From: Ceratothoa steindachneri
Lineage: Eukaryota; Arthropoda; Malacostraca; Isopoda; Cymothoidae
Length of the DNA stretch: 64,000 bases
Assembly: GCA_963969495.1 (NCBI GenBank)
Contig: OZ018333.1
Span: 92,818,207-92,882,206, forward strand
Direction of reading: 5' to 3'
In this document: positions 1 to 9,919 of the stretch, in pieces
Layout: each line of letters opens with the position of its first letter
How positions within the stretch are numbered: position 1 is the stretch's first letter
Made by a program: the position numbers and the translations under genes
Notes under the pieces: generated by a model
Database searches by the model: none
The model's input: the letters and a program-made list of their open reading frames with translations, nothing else
What the model was told of the DNA's origin: nothing

Positions 1-2
1 GA

Positions 3-287
3 ATAACGGGGGTGCAACCGGTCGATGAGTTTGTTGGATTTTCCCGTTGGAAATGGTTAGGTCATGTTTATAGAAAGCAGGGTATAGTTCGGGATACACC
101 AGGGTCAGTGGTCCCTGGTAGAAGAGGTAGAGGTAGTCCTAGGGAGACTCGGATAAGGCCTATGAGGCGGGTAGCAGGAGATGATTGTTGGGAAGATCTT
201 GACGCATTAGCTCAAGATAGAGCGTGGTGGCGTGAGTTCATTGAGGCCCTATGCACCCCCGTGGGTGCCACAGGGAATGAATGGTAA
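3..287 (+). pseudogene. C-terminal tail of a non-LTR retrotransposon ORF2 (left-truncated by window)
   Basis: The frame is open from the first bases of the window to a TAA at 285-287. The translation has the pattern found at the extreme C-terminus of many non-LTR retrotransposon endonuclease/reverse transcriptase proteins: RW-x-WLGHVYR, then a Gly/Arg-rich stretch (GRRGRGSPRETR), then DLDALAQDRAWWREFIEALC just before the stop. This tail lies downstream of the RT thumb, so the catalytic part would lie left of the window. The following 120 bases end in a TAAGTAATAAATAAATG-like AT tract and are probably the 3' UTR and tail. I cannot assign the clade from the tail alone. The intact frame of about 95 codons suggests a younger insertion than most others here. 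Confidence 0.7.
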
Positions 288-481
288 AGAAGAAAAAGAC
301 GGTTTAGAAACATAAACGGGTCTGAAATTTGGGGGAGGGCGGTCAGCCTCCTAGCCCCTCCCTCCATGGATCCGTTCCTGGATTAAATTAGATAAGTAAT
401 AAATAAATGCGTTAAACAAATAACATAAAATTTAATGGATCGCAGCGTTTGATTTTTTAATTAATTACGAGTATCCCGCAA

Positions 482-645
482 CTGACCAGCTATGGTTCGG
501 AGAGCCCCATTTAGCGAATTACCAGGTATGGTTCGGAGAGCCCCACTTGATTCCAACCAATGTCTGACCAGCTATGGTTCGGAGAGCCCCATTTAGCGAA
601 TTACCAGGTATGGTTCGGAGAGCCCCACTTGATTCCAACCAATGT
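482..645. repeat. Two tandem 82-bp units, each with two TATGGTTCGGAGAGCCCCA motifs
   Basis: Two near-identical 82-bp units begin at 482 and 564 (both start CTGACCAGC). Each holds the motif TATGGTTCGGAGAGCCCCA twice, so the motif occurs four times. A related single unit with flanking similarity on its right side lies at about 9549-9700, where the motif reads GCAGAG instead of GGAGAG. Downstream of both copies the text GGGGCAAGTGGGGTTCA recurs. It is a dispersed repeat of unknown class, with local tandem expansion here. Confidence 0.8.
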
Positions 646-805
646 CATTTTTAAAGGTAAGGAAAATCATATTATCATCCTGGGGCAAGTGGGGTTCAGC
701 ACGATATAGGCCTCCATCCGGTGAGTATCCACAACTGAAGTGGATTAACATTACACAATGGGCGGGTTGATGTCTAATGGAAAATAGTTTTAAATGAATG
801 GACGT

Positions 806-1560
806 TTATAAAAGGAGGAAACTACTTGGCGCGTAAAATTCGCAAATCCGGGCTGGGCCTCTTTTTAATTCATTCCTGTTAATGTATCCTAGCACCCTAG
901 TTGCTCTTTTTTTTGCCCTAATACACTGCTTTGAAGACTTCAGTGACTTATCTACTACTACACCTAAGTCCTTCTCATCCTCAACTGAATTCAGCCAATG
1001 CCCATCCATTTCATAACTAAATTCCTTATTATCCCTTCCCATGTTAATAACTTTGCATTTTTTAAGGTTAAAAGTCATCTGCCATTTCTGAGCCCAAGCT
1101 ACTAACTTATTCAAGTCACTCTACACTTTAAAGCTACCCTCCCCTTCTTTGACTACAACTGCCAATTTAGTATCATCAGCAAAAATTGACACTTTGCTAT
1201 TTGCAGCCTCCTCAAGATCATTTATATAAACTATGAATAATAAAGGGCCTAGAACGGGTCCCTGAGGTACGCCACTGATAACGCCCCCCCACTACCACCT
1301 CACCCCATTCAGCACAACTCTCTGTTTCCTGTCTTTCAGCCATCCAATTCAAAACTTTACCACATATCCCATGCATTTGTGAACTCGTCTCCTACGTGGA
1401 ACCTTATCAAAAGCTTTGCTAAAATCTAAGTAAATTACATCAACATTCTCTCCTTTATCTAATTGTTTAGGAACATAAGCCATAAATTTGTTAAACGCGA
1501 GGTACCTCTTATAAACCCATGCTGAGCTTCTTCCACGCGGGTTTATAAATTCTTAACCCC
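806..1560 (-). pseudogene. CR1-like non-LTR reverse transcriptase fragment
   Basis: Read on the minus strand, this encodes the core and thumb of a CR1/Jockey-superfamily reverse transcriptase. In order: DFSKAFDKV (about 1426-1401, the palm motif with the first catalytic Asp), [19 protein letters not shown] (about 1270-1215), the catalytic FADDTKL (FADD at 1183-1172), LNKLVAWAQKWQMTFNLKKCKV, and the thumb block EDEKDLGVVVDKSLKSSKQC. An in-frame TAG (1123-1121) separates the palm from the thumb, and there are further frame breaks near the C-stretch at about 1283-1290. The frame loses similarity near 840. The 5' part of ORF2 (endonuclease) is absent. This is a dead, 5'-truncated copy. Other pieces of related elements lie at 2.4-3.1, 8.4-8.9, 16.4-16.8, 20.2-20.6 and 60.5-63.3 kb. 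Confidence 0.85.
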
Positions 1561-1925
1561 CTCCCCTTAAGAAAATCAGGGGGATTGGTATTTTTTAAAG
1601 GGGATAGTTTGGGGGTAGAGGGAGGCAATGGCGAGGCTCCTAAAATTGAAATTGATGTAAGAAGTAGGAAAATGTGTAGTAGGTATATAAAGATAAAAAG
1701 AGTTTAAGTGTTGCCCTGGTGTAGAGGGCTTCTCTCAGGTTTTTCTTGTTTCGGTTTTTATTTTTTCTCCCTTTATTTGTTTGTTATTATTATATGTTGT
1801 TTTATTTATTTATTATTTTTTCCTGTATTTTTTTTAGGGGTTTTAATTTTTTTTATACATAAATAGATAAATATATTTGATCTTTCCTCCATCGTGGCAT
1901 TCAAGCCTTTCAAGTTTCTTATCTG

Positions 1926-1926
<1 letters not shown>
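1561..1926. other. Gap without recognisable gene
   Basis: This stretch is A+T-rich and T-rich on the plus strand. No open frame of note, no internal repeat and no similarity to other parts of the window were seen. Confidence 0.5.

Positions 1927-1965
<39 letters not shown>
1927..1965. repeat. (TA)n microsatellite
   Basis: An uninterrupted run of about 19 TA dinucleotides. It is likely length-variable between individuals. Confidence 0.97.
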
Positions 1966-1967
<2 letters not shown>

Positions 1968-2055
1968 TTCTTTATAGTTATACAAATAGCTCCTAAGCGT
2001 TTCCTCATTGCTTCTTGTAGTGGGGAAAACGGGGGTCTGGAGGTATTAAGATAGG

Positions 2056-2074
2056 TCCGCCCCAAATGGGCGGA
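2056..2074. repeat. GC-rich perfect inverted repeat TCCGCCC-caaat-GGGCGGA
   Basis: Seven-base arms flank a five-base loop, TCCGCCC then CAAAT then GGGCGGA, followed by GCTA. The same string (at least CCGCCCCAAATGGGCGGAGCTA) recurs at 10789-10810 with unrelated flanks. It may be a terminal or internal piece of a small dispersed element, or a protein-binding palindrome. Nothing else shows its role. Confidence 0.55.
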
Positions 2075-2119
2075 GCTAGCTACTGACTGGTAGTTCCGAA
2101 TTGATTTGCTCTCCATTGA

Positions 2120-2323
2120 CTCTTAGTTATCTCCTGTGGTAAAAGTGGTTCTGTCGATACATTTTTAGCCGATCCTAAATTAATTAAAGTTCAAATTAAT
2201 TGTGAAGAGTGCGGTCAAGCGTTAGCGATCCAAGATAATTTTGCTTTTAAATGTGCTAAAACAAAACGTGATTCCGAGTCCCCCGAGAGCAATGGCCATT
2301 ATTTAAAACCAAATGGGAATTAA
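2120..2323 (+). pseudogene. Unrecognised 67-codon open frame with a C-x2-C...C zinc-ribbon-like pattern
   Basis: The frame is open from just after a TGA (2117-2119) to a TAA at 2321-2323. It has no ATG start, so it would be an internal exon or a broken ORF. The translation looks protein-like rather than random: it contains INCEECGQALAIQDNFAFKC, a Cys-x2-Cys pair (codons at 2201 and 2210) followed 13 residues later by another Cys (2252), and then a basic stretch AKTKRDSES. The pattern recalls the N-terminal zinc ribbon of Merlin/ISXO2-type transposases, but the match is short and I would not name it. A host exon is the alternative. Nothing on either side extends it. Confidence 0.3.
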
Positions 2324-2439
2324 AGAAAGATACCTCCTCGCCGCTATTTCCGAGCGATACCAAACACAATACAGTAAGTGGAAAGCATTTTCCATTTTAT
2401 TTACACGAATACAAAAATAAGAACATATTTATGCACCGT

Positions 2440-3065
2440 CAACCTATTCAAGGTGGTTCAGGGGAGTACCAGCTTTGTTGCCTTCCTTTGCACTGACTCT
2501 ACTGGTTGATATCTAAGTATGGGAACCATGTTTGTATACAGTTGTGCTCTGACATACGAGTTATACAGTTTAAGGATAACTTCCTTACTTTTATAAGTAA
2601 CATTCCCTTTAATGAAACCCATCACTCTATTTTCTGCCTCAATACAATGCTTAGAGAACCTCAATGACCGATCTTCTACTCCTATGTCCTTCGCATCCTC
2701 TACTCCATTCGCGCAATACCCATCCATTTCATCGCTAAATTATCCTTTCTCTATTTCTTATGTTAATATCTTTACATTTGTTAAGGTTGAAATTAATTCG
2801 CCTCTTTTGAGCCCAACCTTATTTAAGTCGTTCTGCACTTCAACTTCGCTTCAACTTCATTTAATACAGTTTTTGTGTCATCAGCTAAAAAATGATACCG
2901 TTATTTACAGCCTCCCGAAGATCATTTATATAGAACTAGGAATAATAATGGGCCTAGAACTGATCCCTGAGGTACGCCGCTGATAACGTCCCTCCACTGT
3001 GACCTGACCCCAATCATTCGGTTTCAGCCATTTAACTATCTAATTCAGAACTTTCTCACAAATTT
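2440..3065 (-). pseudogene. CR1-like non-LTR reverse transcriptase fragment
   Basis: On the minus strand, the block ISGVPQGSVLGPLLF (frame-shifted, about 2990-2950) is followed by a decayed palm region in which FADD is no longer legible. The thumb follows: DGYCANGVEDAKDIGVEDRS, then HCIEAENRVMGFIKGNVTY, then KSKEVILKLYNSYVRAQL and VESVQRKATKLV (2727-2458). The thumb matches the CR1-like consensus seen elsewhere in the window (CIEAKNRV-GFIKRNV). Several frameshifts and stops are present. It is a separate copy of the family at 806-1560, in the same orientation. Confidence 0.8.
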
Positions 3066-3069
3066 CACG

Positions 3070-3245
3070 CATTTTTGATTTGTGAACCAGGTTTTCGCTT
3101 AGAAACCACCCCAAGCTTGGTGGAAATGAGATTATTGCTGAAAGCAAGTATCTAAATATAAAAATGTGTGGCAGTGACGTGTGTTTGGGCATTTCGAGCA
3201 TTGAAGAAAGAGCACCTAAAGAGAATTTGTTTGGGATTTTCACCT
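3070..3245. repeat. Dispersed repeat shared with 7998-8165
   Basis: A stretch of about 170 bases, including TTTTCGCTTAGAAACCACCC and GGTGGAAATGAGATT, recurs at about 7998-8165 with moderate divergence and the same orientation. Both copies end near a run like AAGAATTTGTTTTG/GGGATTTT. The class is unknown. Confidence 0.7.
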
Positions 3246-3490
3246 AGTTTACTCACCTGGTAGGGCTACCCAATGGCAGTGCATGGCGCTATCGACTAGG
3301 CAGCCCAGTATATTAAATTGGACACGCCAGTCAGATTTACTTTGGAATATACTATAAAAAGCACCTTATTGACTGGTATATTGTGTCCATCAATGAGTTG
3401 TTCAGTTATAGTTTCCATGTGATCGCTAGTCCTTTTGATAATCAATGTTGATCATTCATTAGTACGTAAATTAGGCCATTGGCTAGGAGG
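3246..3490. other. Gap without recognisable gene
   Basis: No coding similarity or internal repeat was seen between the dispersed repeat and the next LINE copy. Confidence 0.5.
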
Positions 3491-4700
3491 AGGGGTGGCA
3501 GTGGTAGGACTGGGGATGAAAGTGTTTTAGGGGTTGAAGACTGTGTTGTGTAGATGTTGTGAGAGCTTGGCTTTTAAGATATTGAGAGATGTTGAGGTGA
3601 CAACATCACTGGGGAGGGCATTCCATGTTTTTATCACCCTGTGTCAGAAAAATCTCTTCCTTGCCTCAGTGGCTGCGTGAGGGACATATATTTTATAGGG
3701 ATGGCCTCTTATCCCCTGATGAGGAGCCATAAGTCATGGGGTTTAATTGGGGACAAGTTATTAAATATTTTAAAGCATTGGATCAGGTCAGTCCTCAAGA
3801 GCCGTCCTTTAATTGAAAAAAAAATTAAGGTTAGTTAGTCAGTCAGTCTGGGTAGGGTAAGTTTGGGAGGTTGGAGGTTTGCTTGGTCCATCGTCTTTGT
3901 ACAGATTCAAGCAGGTGAAGATCTCTGATTAAACCTGTATTCCAGATGACTTAGGCATAGTCTATTACTGGTCTGATATCGGAGATGAGTAGTGTATTCA
4001 TAAACGTAGGTGTGCGGCAGACTGTGGACTTGAGAAGGTTTGAAGCCACTCCACCCTCTTTGTTAGCAGTTTCTCTGAGGTGACAATGGAACCTTAGTTT
4101 GGAGTTCACCTTGTGGTAATCAACCACGTTAGGCAAGTCGTCCCCGTCAATTTGGTAGGTCCCATGGATAGGAGGGTTAATTTAGGGGGTCAGTCTGAGA
4201 ACCTTTCTTGAATATTGGTGTGCCATTGGAATGTTTCCATGCACTGGGGACAGTGCCGGAAGTTAGGGATTTTTGAAAGATCAGGTAGAATGGATAGTCG
4301 GCTAATGATGAGGAGCAATTCTTCCGAAACAAGGGATGTAAATTATCGGGTCCCATGGCGCTGTCAGTGTTTAGATGTGTCTTGACATCCTCAATGGTGA
4401 GGTCTGTATCAGAAATTTGATGTGGAGTTTGTTGGTGGGGCCTAGGGTCCATTGGGTCCTCACTGGTTAAAACTGTGGCGAATGCTTCGACAAATTTAGT
4501 TGCCATTAGGTAAGAATCATCACAGGGCTCGTTAACAGGGGAGGGGGGGGAGGCAACAGAAGGGAGTGTAGTTTTCTTGTTCCTGATATGAGTGGAAAAG
4601 TTTGGGTTTTGTTCGGCGTTGGTTAATTAGGTGGTGTTCATACTCTGACTGTTGGTGGATAACAGCTCGCCAGAGAGCAGCATTCGCTGCGTAAAATTAA
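3491..4700 (-). mobile_element. Non-LTR retrotransposon copy with the RT catalytic core deleted
   Basis: On the minus strand the start of an ORF2 RT is legible at 4690-4177. It shows SYIRN-like sequence, ATKFVEAFATVLTSEDP, then AMGPDNLHPLFRKN and SGTVPSAWKHSNGTPIFKKG, which is the N-terminal RT block before the usual YRPISL motif. At about 4170 it jumps to the thumb: TYQIDGDDLPNVVDYHKVNS, then TLLISDIRPVIDYA, then LLESVQRRWTKQTSNLPNLP, KGRLLRTDLIQCFKIFNNLS, and a frame running down to about 3490. The palm, including AFD and FADD, is missing between these blocks. Apart from a few stop codons the reading frame is good, so the copy is comparatively young and the deletion is probably a single event. 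It is CR1-like or a related clade. Confidence 0.85.
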
Positions 4701-4879
4701 AAAGGTTTTGAAGGGTTAAATGGGACCCGGGCCCGTAAACCCTTCCGCTATTGAGTTATTCGGGAGATGCATTAATACGACGGTACACTTTGCCAGGTTC
4801 CTTAAGGTTAAGCTAGTTAGGTACTAGTATACAATACATTTTAATGGTACATTTGTCCATTAACCAAAGACTAGTAAAA

Positions 4880-7500
4880 ATTCTTGTATACATTTGCACA
4901 AAAAATATGGTCAGATTTAAATAAAACATCAAATATATTTTTTACTTTCAAAATCGAGTTGAGATCTTTATCAAATAATTAGCCATACTTTCTATCAACT
5001 TGACTCCTCCACCTCTGCCACTGTTTGATTTGTTTGAGAATCCTCTTCTCAACGACTTCTCTTTTATTAGCAGCACAGCCCATAAAATTAGCAAAGAATG
5101 GGCCACGGCACTTGTCATAACTCAATATTGAATGGATCGTATTTAAAAATGATATTGATCCACAGAGATCTCTTCTTCTATATTCAATATGTGACTTAAT
5201 TCTATATAAATATCTTGTCTCATATTTCTACTATACATGTTTAAATCAGTTGCTGAGATTATTATTCCTTTCAACTTGTACAGATTCAATTTTAATTTAG
5301 TTGGACATGTAAACTAATGTATTATTGTGTTCACATTCTCTTTTACACTTAAATCATAATTGGGTATTTAAGCTATTCCTAATCTTGGGTTGTTTCTTTA
5401 ATTTTTTTCACTCATTTTCCATAGTTTATATAATTCATTTTTTTGGCTTCCTGTTCATACTCCTCAAATAGAAATGTACCCACTATTTTATCATTATCGT
5501 TTTCTTCATTTTTTAATAATTCTTCTTTCATAATCCAACTCTGGGCAATAGATAATAGAGTGTAAAAGGTCCTCCAGTTCGTGGTTGCATAATGGACAAT
5601 TAGTTTTCTGATTATTAAATCTGTTTCTGTCCATTAATAACAAAGTATTTATTCTTGCTTTAAACAGTAATATATTTTTCTTCTTTTATATCTTTCTTAT
5701 ACTTTCTATATATACATAGGCTACTTTTTTCTTATTTCTTTTATCCATTGTTCCTTATCCCGTTCTCTTAATTTTATTTTTAGCTCATTTTTATTCATTT
5801 TGAATTCTGATCTATTTTTAATTCTTTCAAATAATTAGTCGTCTATTTTGACCACTTATTCTTCTTGTTTTTATATGTCTTTTAGTAAATCATTGTCTCT
5901 TTCATATATACTCTTTACATAAATCATTTGCCACTCATTATTCTTTCTTTCATCATGGAAGCTCCTCCTATCTCTGATCTTAATACAGGGTGTAACTAGC
6001 AGCTGCTCCTAATATGTTTCTATCTACTACATTTTCATATCTTTGTAGCTTATTTCTATCTGTTTCAGTTAGATCTATAATATTTGTACCATACAATACT
6101 GGTGGTAATGCTATATTTTTCCAAAATGTTTCCCTATCATTACCTTGTTACAGCTTTTTGCTATAATTGAATAAGTTAAGTTTTTGAGCTTTTTTTAGCA
6201 TCTCCTCCTTTTGGCTTTTGAAGCCGTTCTTTTTATTGTTTATTTGATCTTGTTTACTGCTTTGATTCCTCCTCCCAGTTCATCCGGAGCTTCACTTTCA
6301 TTACAATTTTACTCTGGAATGCATTATTGACACCATACAAGTCCATGTCCCCATCCTATCTCTTGCAGCCTCGGTTCATAACTAGTTTTTATCTCTGCAA
6401 TTCGCTTTTCATACTTAATCCACCCCATTTCTCCTCTTACGTTTTCACTGCTACGTAGAAATTGGCTCCTAGTGCTATTGTTACCACTTTATTTTGGAGC
6501 TTTTCAGCTTGGACTTTTATACCAGGTTTCGCACACTAGCCACCATTCCTAGCCTACACATCTAATTCTGTCTTATACTTTTCAAAACATCTTTTCGGTT
6601 TCAAACTTGGGTATTTATACTCCTTCACCACTTTTAGGATGCCATTATCCATCCTTTCTCGTTTCTACCTTCCCCATTACCATTAATTTGCATTTTACAA
6701 AAATGAAGAAGCTAGAAGACATGATAGATCCGTGTCTGACCCCTCTATCCTCCCTCATCCATCCAATTCCTTTCACTTTGTTATTCTTCCATAGCCTTAA
6801 ATATGTCTGGGTCTATCTCCTATTCTCTAAATTTCCCAAACAATTTATCTCTATCCTCTCGATCAAAGGCTTTCTATAGAAAGCCCACTTATAGCACTTC
6901 ACCTTGTTTACTTACTCTTTCTTACACTTTGCTGGATCTACAGGGTGTACATAATACCTCTAAATCCATTTCATTCAGCCCCAAGTATATTCTCCTCTTA
7001 TCCCCATTCCTTCAACCTCATTCTGCTGCTGAACATCTTCCCGACCACACTCATTGTATCAATTGGCCTGTAATTACCTATCTGCTTCTTGTCTTTCCCC
7101 CCACCTTTGTAAATCATGTTCCTGCTTCACTGCCATGTCTCGGCTACACATCACCATGCTATTAAATAAGATTGCCAGTAACTTTCACATCCTTTCGCCC
7201 ATACTTCAAAAATACCCCAATTATCCCTTTCTCATCCATTGCCTTGTGCATTTTCATTTTTGTCATCCAATATTCTATCTTCCTTAATCACTCTCATCCA
7301 TCGGTCTTCTGCTTCCTGTATTATATTAATTAACTCATCATTCCCACCTATTTCTTCTTGTTCAGTCCTTGCCTGTATAAGTTTACCCGATTATTCGTTC
7401 ATTTGTCCCCTTATTATCATTTCCTCTTCCGTCTCCCTTTCTGATGCCTCCAGAATTACTGTTCTCCTTCATGACTCCATCATACAGGGCCTACCTCATT
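4880..7500 (-). mobile_element. Decayed minus-strand LINE ORF2 with C-terminal CCHC finger
   Basis: Heavily frameshifted, but reading 7500 to 4900 on the minus strand gives RT and C-terminal landmarks in the right order. These are a KAFDR-like region near 6870 (IERIEINCLGNLENRR), the RT block RGVRHGSIMSSSFF near 6730 (equivalent to GVRQGCPLSP), the thumb block LPPVLYGTNIIDLTETDRNK, LQRYENVVDRNILGA (about 6120-6000), and a zinc knuckle NCPLCNHELEDLLHSIIYC (about 5598-5545). The knuckle has exact C-x2-C-x8-H-x4-C spacing, as in the C-terminal domain of LINE ORF2 proteins. The 3' end is probably near 4880. Plus-strand frames here are T/C-rich shadows. The zinc knuckle is better preserved than the RT. 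Confidence 0.75.
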
Positions 7501-7997
7501 AAAGCCTGTTTTTTTTGTAGGTGACTATGTGCAGCTATTAAGGCGCGTTTAATTTTGCATTTTTAATTGTAGTTTTATGAGTTAGATGATGCTTTCGATT
7601 GTTTTTACTTTTTCCCTTTTTATCTAGAGAACTTAAACTAAGTTTGGTCTACTCGTTTGTTCTCGCATTCAACGGCATGATTTTTCCTGCCTTAATTAAC
7701 CTTTGCCCTTCCGCCCACCTGTAAAAGTCGATCTACTGTAATTCCATACGCCTGTATAAGCCCCAGCCCCCCACTCTGCCCCATCCCCCAACGGCTAACG
7801 TGCGGGTGAAGGCATTCACACGTGTGTCCTGTGGGAAGATTATTTGACTCTCCTCAAGCAATGCTGGTCGAAGGAAGCAACTGAAGCAACAGCCGCCTTT
7901 TAAGTGAAGTCATACGGTGGGGGTAACGTGTTATTATTATCCCAAACACAATTCGATATCGGTTTACAAGTATTCGTTCGACCCGAAGTCGATGCGT
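7501..7997. other. Gap without recognisable gene
   Basis: The first half is A+T-rich; the second half is more GC-rich, around CCCCAGCCCCCCACTCTGCC. No coding or repeat assignment could be made. Confidence 0.45.
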
Positions 7998-8165
7998 TCA
8001 CAAGTTTGAGAAGTTTCGCTTAGAAGCCAACCCAAGGTTGGTGGAAATGAGATTGTCCAAATAGATGAACGCGTGGTGGGGAAAATTGAAATAGGGGTAT
8101 TTACGTGCGTTCGGGGTATTGAAAGGGTAGCGAAAAAGAATTTGTTTTGCCTGAACTTGACCGTT
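7998..8165. repeat. Second copy of the dispersed repeat at 3070-3245
   Basis: It shares TTTCGCTTAGAAGCCAACCC, GGTGGAAATGAGATT and the AAGAATTTGTTT end with the copy at 3070-3245. It ends immediately before the inverted-repeat element that starts near 8179. Confidence 0.7.
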
Positions 8166-8178
8166 CGCGAGATATGTA

Positions 8179-8340
8179 CAGGGTGGTCTAAAAGTCTTGT
8201 CACCGCTACCGAAAATTAACAAGAACAATATAATAATAACAAACGCATCTACTGGTTTCACTTTCAATAAAACCAAATATGAAACACGTGAAAAATATAA
8301 AATTAAGACCAGGGTCGACAAGACTTTAGGACAACAATGT
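8179..8340. mobile_element. Possible 160-bp MITE with about 20-bp imperfect terminal inverted repeats
   Basis: The left end reads CAGGGTGGTCTAAAAGTCTT followed by GTCACC. The reverse complement of the right end reads TTGTCCTAAAGTCTTGTCGA. The shared core TAAA(A)GTCTTGTC-ACC forms inverted repeats with a mismatch and an indel. The interior is A-rich and has no coding potential. A sequence like the left end recurs at 15243 (CAGGGTGGTCGGAAGTCTTG) followed by the same AATAATAATATAAT-type interior, which supports a small mobile family. A clear target-site duplication was not established. The ends resemble those of Tc1/mariner-type elements. Confidence 0.45.
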
Positions 8341-8399
8341 AGAATAATACTTAAAATACAACTGTGGCATTAGGTAGGCCTCGTCTTGATTATGAGGTG

Positions 8400-8920
8400 C
8401 AATTTTGCTCACCCAATTATAGGATGGATGTGTTGTGCAAAGAAGGGTGACTAAGATGATTCATGGGTTCAGGTTTGGGAGAATAAATCTTCATAAGTTA
8501 AGAAGAAGAGAGTAATTGATTGAAGTGGTTAAAAGATTAGAATAAGGGAGATAAACAGAACTAAGATGAGATATAAAATAGGTTTACGTAAAACTACCGA
8601 TGGAGTGATAGTGATGCAATGGTGAGGATGCTTGAATAAGTATTTTCTTTTAGTGTTTCCACTTGAGAATAATGTAATTGTATGTTGTGGAGAAGACCAA
8701 ATATTGATGGTTCGAAGGGACTCGATTGAAGTGGGTATAATAGGGCAGACATGGGTAAGGAACCTATTTAGGGAAGAGGATAGGACACGTGACAATGGGT
8801 TTAAGTTCAGGAAGAGATTGGTAGAAAGTGGTAGATGAATGGAAGAGGCTCACTAGTCATGCGATAGATTGGTCCCCCGGGGGGAGGGGATAGAGCTGCC
8901 TCGTATTCGGTATTGACTTT
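8400..8920 (+). pseudogene. CR1-like RT thumb/C-terminal fragments
   Basis: On the plus strand, RRVTKMIHGFRFGRINLHKL (about 8445-8505) corresponds to the block after the thumb of CR1-like RTs (ERVQRRATKMI). It is followed by a decayed RRE*LIEVVKR. A second piece carries RRDSIEVG (about 8715), LFREEDRTRDNGFKFRKRLV (8770-8830) and a broken continuation (EW-RLTSHAIDW) to about 8920. The IEV block appears twice, so two overlapping or adjacent fragments are likely. The second piece matches 16390-16830 and 20220-20560. There are stops and frameshifts throughout. Confidence 0.75.
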
Positions 8921-8957
8921 CTCTTTGCACACCGTTTTTCTTATTTTTTTCCCTCTA

Positions 8958-9050
8958 TTCTTTCTTCTTTTCTGTCGCTCTTTACTCTATTCCTTTTCTT
9001 TCGCTCTTTACTCTATTCCTTCTTCTTTTCTTTCGCTCTTTACTCTATGT
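8958..9050. repeat. Short tandem repeat containing CGCTCTTTACTCTATTCCTT
   Basis: Three copies of CGCTCTTTACTCTAT occur, each preceded by TTCTTTTCT(TT)/(GT) text, with a unit of roughly 25-33 bases. The whole stretch is pyrimidine-rich on the plus strand. It lies just beyond the CR1-like 3' end and resembles the T/C-rich tail seen at 16810-16875. Confidence 0.75.
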
Positions 9051-9540
9051 ATTGCTTCATTTGAAGTGTTTTTTATATATATTTTTTGTGGACATTTTCC
9101 CATCGATCTTTTCTCAATTAAGATGTCTTTATTTTTCATCCATCTGGCAACTAACCACCTCCCATGTTGCTTAACTTTACTAAAATCGTATCGATATCGT
9201 GGGGGTGGGGGGCAAGTTTTCCTGCCCCGAAACTGAATCACCATCTTCCTTCAGATCGTGAAAGATATCTCCATTCACGATGATGAAATTTACATAAAAA
9301 TTAAAATGACATTCCCGAAAAAGTCGAGCAAAGTCGCCCCAACCCAACCGCGAATAAATAACCCAAACGAATAATACCTTAACCGAATTACCACCAAATA
9401 CCTGAACTGAATCTTCAAAAAATTAATACCATAACACTGAAATCTGACTAGAAATTACCACCGAATCGGATATTTTAAAGTTAAATTTGGCGAGACGGAC
9501 GTCGACAATTATTAATTGATGCTACTAAGATTAGTTCAGT
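9051..9540. other. Gap without recognisable gene
   Basis: The first part has a G-run (GGGGGTGGGGGG near 9200). The rest is A-rich with repeated AACCGAAT/ACCGAATTACCACC text, which hints at decayed short repeats. No gene was seen. Confidence 0.45.
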
Positions 9541-9548
9541 AGTTATTA

Positions 9549-9705
9549 ACTAGCTATGGTTCGCAGAGCCCCACTTAGCGAATAACCAACTATGGTTCGC
9601 AGAGCCCCACTCGATTCCAACCAGAAATGCGTCATTTTTAAAGGACAGGAATACCCATTTTTTGACAGTATGGGGCAAGTGGGGTTCAACGCGGGGTTTG
9701 CCGGC
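9549..9705. repeat. Second copy of the TATGGTTCGCAGAGCCCCA repeat
   Basis: One unit holds two copies of the motif, both in the GCAGAG form. It is followed by ATTCCAACCAG, TCATTTTTAAAGG and GGGGCAAGTGGGGTTCA, which parallel the text after the copy at 482-645. The two loci are each internally uniform at the variable base. Confidence 0.75.
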
Positions 9706-9919
9706 ATAATTACCGATATTCGCCTTCAGTATTGCTTCCAAAAGCTCTTTGTAAAGAGTTCGTTTTGTATTGCAGCCCTTTGTTTATTGGTGACCTTTTC
9801 CTCTCTCTTTGAACCCGAGCGATGCTTGCTTGAATCCTTCAGGATTTTTGGCCGCCATCTTTACAGCTGAGAGGCCATTTGAGGTCGTGGAACACCCTGT
9901 TGTTGTAGCGCCTGGGCGA

